Assembly (NCBI RefSeq): GCF_024519315.1
Contig: NZ_JANIIC010000051.1
Span: 1-64,000, forward strand
Direction of reading: 5' to 3'
Length of the DNA stretch: 64,000 nt
Source of the DNA: Streptomyces malaysiensis subsp. samsunensis
GTDB lineage: Bacteria; Actinomycetota; Actinomycetes; Streptomycetales; Streptomycetaceae
The position numbers were made by a program, and so were the translations under genes. Every line of letters starts with the position of its first letter. The stretch's first letter is position 1. This document shows positions 52,310 through 60,896 of the stretch, one piece after another. The notes beneath the pieces are model-generated. The model was not told where the DNA came from. It made no database searches and saw only the letters and a list, made by a program, of their open reading frames with translations.

Positions 52310-52397
52310 CATATGAGCTGTTTCACATGAGCTGGTTCCACGTCGGTTCATATGAGCCGGTTCCCCGGCCGTTTCACATGAGCTGGTGCACATGAGC
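52310..52397. repeat. Five copies of CAYATGAGC
   Basis: The 9-bp core CA(T/C)ATGAGC occurs at 52310, 52324, 52349, 52375 and 52389, always followed by TG(T/G) or CGG. The spacing is 14, 25, 26 and 14 bp, which is symmetric. The cluster fills the gap between the zinc-ribbon gene and tatD. Confidence 0.8.
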
Positions 52398-52454
52398 CGG
52401 CCGCGGGTCAACTGAGCGGCCGGACGCGATTCACCGCACATTCACCGGGATTCA

Positions 52455-52460
52455 TAGAAT
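52455..52460 (+). promoter_or_regulatory. -10 box for leaderless tatD mRNA
   Basis: TAGAAT lies 7 nt before the ATG at 52468, and no Shine-Dalgarno is present. Confidence 0.6.
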
Positions 52461-52467
52461 CGCGACC

Positions 52468-53421
52468 ATGGCGAAAACAGCATCGACCCGCGGCGGCAGT
52501 GACAAGGCGAACGGCGGGCAAAAGGAAAAGGACGCGCCCCCGCCACCGCCGGAGCCCCTGCGGGTCCCGGTCGCCGATTCCCACACCCATCTGGACATGC
52601 AGTCGGGCACTGTCGAGGAGGCACTGGCCAAGGCCGCCTCGGTCGGTGTGACCACCGTCGTCCAGGTGGGGTGCGATCTGGCCGGGTCCCAGTGGGCGGC
52701 CGAGACCGCGGCGGCGCACGAGAGCGTCTGGGCCACGGTGGCCCTGCACCCCAATGAGGCGCCCCGTATCGTCCTCGGCACCCCTCCTTCTGGGGGGCAA
52801 GCCCCCCAGACCCCCCGCGACGGCCGGTCCCGGCAGGGCGCGCGCGAGCCCGGCGGCGACGCCGCCCTGGACGCGGCCCTCGAACGGATAGCGGCCCTCG
52901 CCGCCCTGCCCCAGGTGCGGGGCGTGGGCGAGACGGGCCTGGACTACTTCCGCACCGGCCCGGAGGGCATGGCCGCCCAGGAGCGCTCGTTCCGCCGCCA
53001 CATCGCCATCGCCAAGGAGCACGGCAAGGCGCTGGTCATCCACGACCGCGAGGCCCATGACGACGTACTGCGGGTGCTCGCGGAGGAGGGCGCGCCCGAC
53101 ACCGTCGTCTTCCACTGCTACTCCGGTGACGCGGCCATGGCGAAGATCTGCGCCGAGCACGGCTACTACATGTCGTTCGCGGGCAACGTCACCTTCAAGA
53201 ACGCCCAGCCGCTGCGCGACGCCCTCGCCGTCGCCCCGCTCGACCTCGTCCTCGTCGAGACCGACGCCCCGTTCCTGACCCCCGTCCCCTACCGCGGACG
53301 GCCCAACGCTCCGTATCTGATTCCGCTCACCCTGCGGGCCATGGCCGAGGTCAAGAACGTCCCCGAGGACACCCTGGCGACCGCCGTGGCGGCCAATACG
53401 GCGCGCGTTTTCGGCTATTGA
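52468..53421 (+). CDS. tatD: TatD-family metal-dependent hydrolase / DNase
   Basis: 317 residues, TIM-barrel. Metal ligands are in DSHTHLD, GETGLDYF (Glu), VIHDREAHDD (His), HCYSGD (His) and VETDAPFLTP (Asp). The family has 3'-5' nuclease or D-tyrosyl-tRNA deacylase-like activities. Two non-family parts stand out: a 30-residue Lys/Gly/Pro-rich N-terminus and an insert of about 28 residues after TVALHPNEAPR that comes from a palindromic DNA repeat (52790-52809 and following) and keeps the frame. The position before rpf and ksgA matches Rv1008. Confidence 0.93.
   Translation: MAKTASTRGGSDKANGGQKEKDAPPPPPEPLRVPVADSHTHLDMQSGTVEEALAKAASVGVTTVVQVGCDLAGSQWAAETAAAHESVWATVALHPNEAPRIVLGTPPSGGQAPQTPRDGRSRQGAREPGGDAALDAALERIAALAALPQVRGVGETGLDYFRTGPEGMAAQERSFRRHIAIAKEHGKALVIHDREAHDDVLRVLAEEGAPDTVVFHCYSGDAAMAKICAEHGYYMSFAGNVTFKNAQPLRDALAVAPLDLVLVETDAPFLTPVPYRGRPNAPYLIPLTLRAMAEVKNVPEDTLATAVAANTARVFGY
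52790..52809. repeat. Palindromic repeat inserted in tatD
   Basis: CTGGGGGG-CAAG-CCCCCCAG, perfect 8-bp arms, followed by ACCCCCCGCGACGG. This is a dispersed intergenic repeat type of Streptomyces that here sits inside a coding frame. Confidence 0.75.
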
Positions 53422-53471
53422 GAGGCGGTGGCGCTCCGGAGCGGGTGATCACACAGCGTGATGATCTTCCT

Positions 53472-53500
53472 TTGGAGAGTCACCTCCACTCCGCTACAGT
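53472..53500 (+). promoter_or_regulatory. Promoter of the rpf gene
   Basis: TTGGAG (53472-53477) and TACAGT (53495-53500) are separated by 17 bp. The transcript would have a leader of about 48 nt. Confidence 0.6.
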
Positions 53501-53554
53501 CCCGGACCCAACGCCCTGATCAGTGGACTTGTGGAGTGTTACCGGAGTGTTGTC

Positions 53555-54742
53555 GTGAGCCGCAGTGGCAGCCACCGCGTCCCGGGTGGCCGTGGAGCCG
53601 CCCGCCGAGCCGCCCGGCGAGCCGCCCGGCGCGGCGCCCCCGGGCGGGCCGACCCGATGCGGCGGCTGCTGCCGCAGGCGATGGTGGTCGCCGCGCTGGC
53701 GGGCGGCACCTCCGCCTTCGTCGCCCAGGACAAGGCCGTACGGCTCAGCGTCGACGGCGACGCGCGCACCCTGCACACCTACGCCGACGACGTGGGCGAG
53801 CTGCTGGCGGACGAGGACCTCCGCGTCGGCGCCCACGACATCGTCGCCCCCGCGCCCGGACAGCGGCTCGCCGACGGCGACGAGATCGCCATCCGCTACG
53901 GCCGCCCGGTCACCCTCACCCTCGACGGGGAGCGCCGCCGGGTGTGGACCACGGCGCGCACGGTTGACGGCGCACTGCGCCAACTGGGCGTACGTGCCGA
54001 GGGCGCGTATCTGTCCGCCTCCCGCTCCGCCGCCATCACCAGCCGCGGTCTGCTCCTGCACGTCCGCACCGAGCGGACCGTCACCTTCCGCGCCGACGGG
54101 CGCGAACACCCCGTCCGCACCAACGCGGCCACCGTCGGCGAGGCCCTCACCGCCGCCGGGCTCACGCTGCGCGGCCAGGACACCACCTCCGTGCCCCTGG
54201 ACAGCTTCCCGCGCGACGGCCAGACGGTGACGGTGATGCGGATCACCGGCGGCAAGGAGGTCCGGGACCAGCCGGTGCCCTTCACCACCGTCCGCCGCGC
54301 CGACCCCACGCTCCCCAAGGGCACCGAGATCGAAGGACGCCCCGGCGAACCGGGCACCCTGCGCATCACCTACCGGGTGCGCAGCGTCAACGGCGTACGG
54401 CAGCGGCCGCGGAAGATCGGCAGCGAGATCGTCAAGGCGCCCGTGGCCCGGATCGTCCGGGTCGGCACCATGATCGTGCCCGCGAGGGTCGGCGGCCCGG
54501 CGGACGGGCTCAACTGGCGGGCGATGGCCCGCTGCGAATCGGGCGGCCGCCCGGACGCGGTCGACGACTCCGGCCGCTACGGCGGCCTCTACCAGCTCGA
54601 CCAGGGCACCTGGCACGCCCTCGGCGGCCACGGCCGCCCCCAGGACGCGCCCCCGGCCGAACAGACCTACCGTGCCAAGAAGCTCTACCAACAGCGCGGC
54701 GCCGGCCCCTGGCCCACGTGCGGCCGCAAGCTGCACCAATGA
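53555..54742 (+). CDS. Resuscitation-promoting factor, RpfB type
   Basis: 395 residues. A basic, Arg/Ala-rich start and a hydrophobic segment (MVVAALAGGTSAFVA) act as export signal or anchor. Three DUF348 repeats follow (each with a VRLSVDGDARTLHTYADDVG-like start), then a G5 domain (about 225-300) and the C-terminal Rpf muralytic domain with the catalytic Glu328 in RCESGGRPD. It cleaves peptidoglycan glycan strands and helps spores or dormant cells resume growth. The same domain order is found in RpfB of M. tuberculosis, whose gene also precedes ksgA. The GTG follows CCGGAGTG. Confidence 0.94.
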   Translation: MSRSGSHRVPGGRGAARRAARRAARRGAPGRADPMRRLLPQAMVVAALAGGTSAFVAQDKAVRLSVDGDARTLHTYADDVGELLADEDLRVGAHDIVAPAPGQRLADGDEIAIRYGRPVTLTLDGERRRVWTTARTVDGALRQLGVRAEGAYLSASRSAAITSRGLLLHVRTERTVTFRADGREHPVRTNAATVGEALTAAGLTLRGQDTTSVPLDSFPRDGQTVTVMRITGGKEVRDQPVPFTTVRRADPTLPKGTEIEGRPGEPGTLRITYRVRSVNGVRQRPRKIGSEIVKAPVARIVRVGTMIVPARVGGPADGLNWRAMARCESGGRPDAVDDSGRYGGLYQLDQGTWHALGGHGRPQDAPPAEQTYRAKKLYQQRGAGPWPTCGRKLHQ

Positions 54743-55213
54743 TCCGGGCCCGGATCGCCTCCGGGGCGCGCTGAGCGCTCCGCCGGAAGTGCCCTGAGCT
54801 GTGGTCGATCGTCCGCGGCACCGCCGGGGTCGGCCGCGGCCGCGCGGCGGCACAGCCCCGCGCCCCTCCGGGGCGCGATTCGAATCGCGGCCGACTTCCG
54901 CTGGGAGGTGTCCCTGCCGACGGTCGGCTGTACTCGGTCGTCCAGGCGGCGCCGCGCGCACATCGACCGCAGCACGCGCTCTCCGCGCCCGCTCGCCCTT
55001 GCGACAGCGACGCGCCCCTTCGGCGCCCGGCTGGGGGTGCCCCCGGCCGGTGTGGCCGGCCCCCTGAGGGCGGGGACGCCCTGCCCCGTCCGTGAACCGG
55101 GCTCCGACGTGGGTAAGCCGGGTCCCGATGTCTGCGTACCGGTCTCCGATGTCGGTAAGCCAGGCTCCGACGTCCGTGAACCGGGGCCCGAAGAGCAGCC
55201 GTAAACTTCCCAG
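54743..55213 (+). other. Gap between rpf and ksgA with 21-bp tandem repeats
   Basis: 471 bp without a convincing gene. The left part is GC-rich without clear structure. At 55088-55192 there are five tandem 21-bp units of the form GT-(C/G)(C/G)GTAAGCCGGGCTCCGA-(C/T). Open frames across them show 7-residue repeats on both strands, but lack ribosome-binding sites and homologues that I can recognise. Confidence 0.7.
55202..55207 (+). promoter_or_regulatory. -10 box for leaderless ksgA mRNA
   Basis: TAAACT lies 6 nt before the GTG at 55214. Confidence 0.55.
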
Positions 55214-56110
55214 GTGAGCTCCACCGATCCCGTCCCCGTCCCCGTCCCCGGTCCCGATGCCGATGCCCTGCTCGGCCCCGCCGACATCCGCGAACTCGCG
55301 GCGCGGCTCGGCGTACGCCCGACCAAGCAGCGCGGTCAGAACTTCGTCATCGACGCCAACACGGTCCGCCGGATCGTTCGGACCGCCGGGGTGCGCCCCG
55401 AGGACGTGGTCGTCGAGGTCGGCCCCGGGCTCGGCTCGCTGACCCTCGCGCTGCTGGAGGCCGCCGACCGGGTCACCGCCATCGAGATCGACGACGTCCT
55501 CGCCGCCGCCCTCCCCGCGACCGTCGGGGCCCGGCTGCCGCACCGCGCCGATCACTTCGCGCTGGTGCACAGCGACGCCCTGCGGGTGACCGAACTCCCG
55601 GGCCCCGCCCCGACCGCACTGGTCGCCAACCTGCCCTACAACGTCGCCGTGCCCGTGCTGCTCCATATGCTCGGCCGCTTCCCGACCATCGAACGGACGC
55701 TGGTCATGGTCCAGTCCGAGGTCGCCGACCGGCTCGCCGCGCCACCCGGCTCCAAGGTCTACGGCGTCCCCTCCGTGAAGGCCGCCTGGTACGCCCACGT
55801 CAAGCGCGCGGGCGCGATCGGCCGCAACGTCTTCTGGCCCGCGCCCAACGTCGACTCCGGCCTGGTCTCGCTGATACGCCGGGACGAACCCCTGCGCACC
55901 ACGGCCACCCGGGAGCAGGTCTTCGCGGTGGTCGACGCTGCGTTCGCCCAGCGCCGCAAGACGCTCAGGGCGGCGCTCGCGGGGTGGGCCGGGTCGGCGG
56001 GGGCTGCCGAGGAGGCACTGAAGGCCGCCGGGGTCTCGCCGCAGGCGCGTGGCGAGGCGCTGACGGTGGAGGACTTCGCCGCGATCGCCGAACACGGTCC
56101 GGCGGCCTGA
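55214..56110 (+). CDS. ksgA: 16S rRNA dimethyladenosine transferase
   Basis: 298 residues. It dimethylates A1518 and A1519 of 16S rRNA during 30S maturation. KQRGQNFVIDANTVRRIV is the start of the family; VVEVGPGLGSLTLALLEAA binds SAM, NLPYNVAVPVLLHML is the catalytic NLPY motif, and FWPAPNVDSGLVSL is a typical late block. The first ~18 residues are a Pro-Val-rich extension coded by a GTCCCC repeat. The GTG is fixed by the -10 box 6 nt upstream. Confidence 0.95.
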   Translation: MSSTDPVPVPVPGPDADALLGPADIRELAARLGVRPTKQRGQNFVIDANTVRRIVRTAGVRPEDVVVEVGPGLGSLTLALLEAADRVTAIEIDDVLAAALPATVGARLPHRADHFALVHSDALRVTELPGPAPTALVANLPYNVAVPVLLHMLGRFPTIERTLVMVQSEVADRLAAPPGSKVYGVPSVKAAWYAHVKRAGAIGRNVFWPAPNVDSGLVSLIRRDEPLRTTATREQVFAVVDAAFAQRRKTLRAALAGWAGSAGAAEEALKAAGVSPQARGEALTVEDFAAIAEHGPAA

Positions 56111-56138
56111 TCCGACGTCGCGCCTGCGGTCGCGCTTT

Positions 56139-57107
56139 GTTCCCCACCCCGCCCCTCCCCGTAACCGGGGCTACGCCCCGGACCCCATCCCGGAGGCTCC
56201 GCCCCCGGGCCCGGTTCCAGGGGCTCCGCCCCGAACCCCCGCCGGGGCTCTGCCCCGGATCCCCGGTTGGGGCTCCGCCCCAGGCCCCGCTTCGGCTGTG
56301 CCCCGGTTGGGGGGAGAAGGAGCGGGGGACCGTGAGCCTCGCCGGGACTCCGTGCCTGAGCCCTAGCCAGGGCCTTCGCCCCCGGAGCCCCTCGCTGGGG
56401 CTTTGCCCCGGGCCCTGCTTTGGCCGTGCCCTGGCCGGGGGTCAGGGGCGGGAGCTGCGAGCCGGGGGCCGGGGCTCCGCCCCAGAACCCCCGCTGGGCT
56501 CTGCCCCAGGCCCTGCTTCGGTGGTGTCCCGGCCGGGGGCAGGGGCCGGAGCCGAGACCGTGGGCCGGGAGACTCGCCGGGGCTCCGCCCCCAACCCTCG
56601 CCGGAGCGTTGCCTCAAGCCCTGCTTCCGCTTCCGCCGGGGGCTTCGCCCCCGGAGCCCCTCGCTGGGGCTTTGCCCTAGATCCCGCTTTGACTGTGCCC
56701 CGGCCTGGGGTCAGGGGCCGGAGGGCAAATTGGGGGCCGGGAGCCTTGCCAGGGCTCTGCCCCCGAGAACCCCCGCCGAGGTGCTGCCCTAATCCCGCTG
56801 GGGTTCCGCTTTGGCCGTGCCCTGGCCGGGGGTTAGGGCACGGAGCCGTGTACCCGGAGCCTCGTCGGGTCATGGGGTGCAATCCCTGGGGGTAAAGCCC
56901 TCTGGGCCGGGCTGGGGCGGGGGTGTCCCACCGTCTGCCCCTCCGGTGTCGGGGAGTGGGGGCTCGGGAGATGTGTCACTATCCAGCCCCTCCGGCGTTT
57001 GAGGAGCGGGGTCCAGGGGCGGAGCCCCGGCGGGGGTTCGGGGGCGGAGCGCCCGGAACGGGGTCCGGGGCGTAGCCCCGGTTACGGGAAGGGGCGGGGG
57101 GGGGAAC
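56139..57107. repeat. Non-coding repeat element with 48-bp inverted ends
   Basis: The ends 56139-56186 and 57060-57107 are inverted copies of each other with only about three mismatches, including the shared core GTAACCGGGGCTACGCCCCG. The inside holds a dozen or more degenerate palindromes of the kind GGGGCTCCGCCCC and GGGGCTTTGCCCC with linkers such as GCCCTGG and CGGGGG. Frames through it only give Gly/Pro/Arg/Ala repeats, so I see no gene. It fills the ksgA-ispE gap. Confidence 0.85.
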
Positions 57108-57178
57108 AAGCCACCCCCAGGCCCCCACAGGCGGGACAATGGCCCCACCGGAACACCCGAACCCCACCAAGGAGCCCC

Positions 57179-58105
57179 GTGACCCGCCCCGTCACCGCCC
57201 GTGTGCCCGCCAAGGTCAACGTCCAGCTCGCGGTCGGCGGACTGCGCCCCGACGGGTTCCACGACCTCGCCAACGTCTTCCTGGCCGTCGGGCTCCACGA
57301 CGAGGTCACCGCCACCCCCGCCGACTCCCTCCGCCTCACCGTCGAGGGCGCGGACGCCGGCCAGGTGCCCCTGGACCGCACCAACCTCGCCGCCCGTGCC
57401 GCCTCCGCCCTCGCCGAACGGCACGGCATCGCGCCCGATGTCCATCTCCACATCGCCAAGGACATCCCCGTCGCGGGCGGTATGGCGGGCGGCAGCGCGG
57501 ACGCCGCCGGGGCGCTGCTGGCCTGCGACGCGCTGTGGGGCACCAAGGCGACCCGCGCCGAACTCCTCGAGATCTGCGCCGACTTGGGCAGCGACATCCC
57601 GTTCAGCCTCGTCGGCGGCGTGGCCCTCGGCCGTGGCCGGGGCGAGCTGCTGACCCCGCTGGAGACCGGCGGCACCTTCCACTGGGTGTTCGCCGTCGCC
57701 GACGGCGGGCTCTCCACCCCCGCCGTCTACCGCGAATGCGACCGGCTCCGCGAGGCGTCCGGCGCGGGCGCGAGCGCCGCCGACGTCCCCGAGCCCGAGC
57801 CCTCCGAGGCGCTGCTGGACGCGCTGCGCACGGGCGATGCCACCGCGCTGGCCGCCGCCGTCTCCAACGATCTTCAGCCCGCCGCGCTCTCGCTGCGTCC
57901 CGCGCTCGCCGACACCCTGCGCGCCGGCGCGGACGCGGGCGCACTCGCCTCCCTCGTCTCGGGCTCCGGCCCGACCTGCGCCTTCCTGGCCAAGGACACC
58001 GAGGCCGCGCAGGCGGTGGCGGGCGCGCTGACCGCCTCGGGCACCTGCCGCACGGTCCGAATCACCTCCGGCCCGGTCCCCGGGGCACGGCTGGTCGGTG
58101 CCTGA
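57179..58105 (+). CDS. ispE: 4-diphosphocytidyl-2-C-methyl-D-erythritol kinase
   Basis: 308 residues, GHMP kinase of the MEP isoprenoid pathway. VPAKVNVQLAVGGLRPDGFH starts the fold, IPVAGGMAGGSADAAGALLA is the ATP-binding glycine loop, and LVSGSGPTCAFLA is the third GHMP motif. AAGGAG lies 4 nt before the GTG at 57179. It follows ksgA as in many bacteria, but about 1 kb of repeats separates them. Its last codons (coding for ARLVGA and stop) form the first unit of a downstream 36-bp repeat array. Confidence 0.95.
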   Translation: MTRPVTARVPAKVNVQLAVGGLRPDGFHDLANVFLAVGLHDEVTATPADSLRLTVEGADAGQVPLDRTNLAARAASALAERHGIAPDVHLHIAKDIPVAGGMAGGSADAAGALLACDALWGTKATRAELLEICADLGSDIPFSLVGGVALGRGRGELLTPLETGGTFHWVFAVADGGLSTPAVYRECDRLREASGAGASAADVPEPEPSEALLDALRTGDATALAAAVSNDLQPAALSLRPALADTLRAGADAGALASLVSGSGPTCAFLAKDTEAAQAVAGALTASGTCRTVRITSGPVPGARLVGA

Positions 58106-58640
58106 GCCCTGGTCCTCGGGACGCGGCTGATGGGGGTGGTCCCCAGCGGGCGCGGCTGGTCAGGGGCCGAGGGCTGGCCCCGGGGGGCCTGAGCCCTGGC
58201 CCCCAGGGCGCGGCTGGTCGGGGCCTGAGCCCCGGTTCTCGGGGTGCTGCTGGTCAGGGTCTGAGTCCCGGGCCTCAGGGCGCGGTTGGTCGGGGCTTGA
58301 GCCCTGGCCCTCGGGGTGCTGCTGGTCAGGGTGGTCCCCAGCGGGCGCGGCTGGTCAGCCGAGCCCTGGCCCCGGGGCCCGAGCCCCGGTCGCCTGAGTC
58401 CCGGTCCCCGGGGCGCGGCTCGTCTGGGCCTGAGCATTGGTCTCCGGGGCGCGGTTGGTCCTGGTCTGAGTCCCGGCCCCGCGGCCGCGGCTGGTCAGGG
58501 CCCCAGCCCTGCCCCCGGGAGCCCAGCCCTGACCGTGGGAGCCCAGCCCTGGCCCCCGGGGCCCGAGCCCCGGCCCCCAGGGCGCAGCCGGTCGGGCCCG
58601 AGCCCCGGTCCCCAGGTCGCGCCTCCCCAGGCCCTGAGCG
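58072..58640 (+). repeat. 36-bp degenerate repeat array starting in the ispE 3' end
   Basis: About 12-14 copies of a 36-bp unit (core GGGCGCGGCTGGTC then GGCCTGAGCCC) run from the last codons of ispE to about 58640, with some partial or shifted copies. A ~30-bp segment with GGTGGTCCCCAGCGGG occurs twice, near 58135 and 58330. Translated in one frame it gives a 12-residue Gly-Leu-Ser-Pro-Gly repeat. There is no start signal, so it is taken as non-coding. Confidence 0.8.
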
Positions 58641-58697
58641 AGGCGCGCCGCGCGGCGACTACCCTGGGATGCCGATCGATCCGCGTAATGGAGTGTG

Positions 58698-60518
<1,821 letters not shown>

Positions 60519-60896
60519 GCCCCGGATGAGCACCGCACGAGCACCGGCTGAGCACCGGATAAGCGGTGAATGAGCGGTTGATGGGCGGCAGGCGGACAAC
60601 GGACAAGCGGACGGGCCACCTCTCCATGTGAGTGGCCTGAAAGCATCGTGTGAAGAGGTTGTGCGGCGGTGGCGCGTGCCCTGGCAACGGTCGCGTCACA
60701 GGCCGGTCTCAGCTGGTCGATGACCTGGGCACTGGTCCCTATAACGCCCCTTACGGGTGATACAAAGAACTCCCGCCTGCCTTCCGCTCAATGGCGGGGT
60801 GCCCTGTCCGATTCGCTCCTTCCCGGAGGGTTTTGAACCACCGGGATCGCGGGGGAGGCCGGTCGGTCGATGGGCCCCGCATCTGAAGGACTTCGC
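60519..60896 (+). other. Gap before the beta-propeller gene
   Basis: 378 bp without a gene. The first ~60 bp are short imperfect repeats of GAGCACCG/GAGCGGT. A TATAAC box at 60740-60745 is a weak candidate promoter for the next gene, giving a leader of about 150 nt that contains a CCGC/GCGG hairpin (about 60786-60801). No other structure stands out. Confidence 0.55.

Noticed and set aside
53422..53554. ydaO-type c-di-AMP riboswitch before rpf
   Set aside because: Such switches precede some Streptomyces rpf and lytic enzyme genes, but the leader here is only about 50 nt, too short for that fold.
54908..55204. A 98-codon frame ending in heptad repeats before ksgA
   Set aside because: No ribosome-binding site or leaderless promoter, no homologue recalled; the repeats are explained by 21-bp DNA units.
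55984..57002. Long frames through the ksgA-ispE repeat element
   Set aside because: They consist of Gly/Pro/Leu/Cys repeats copied from DNA palindromes, with no start signals.
58106..58697. Possible CRISPR array after ispE
   Set aside because: Units are tandem without unique spacers, are degenerate, and no cas gene is present. The same reasoning excludes CRISPR for 56139-57107.
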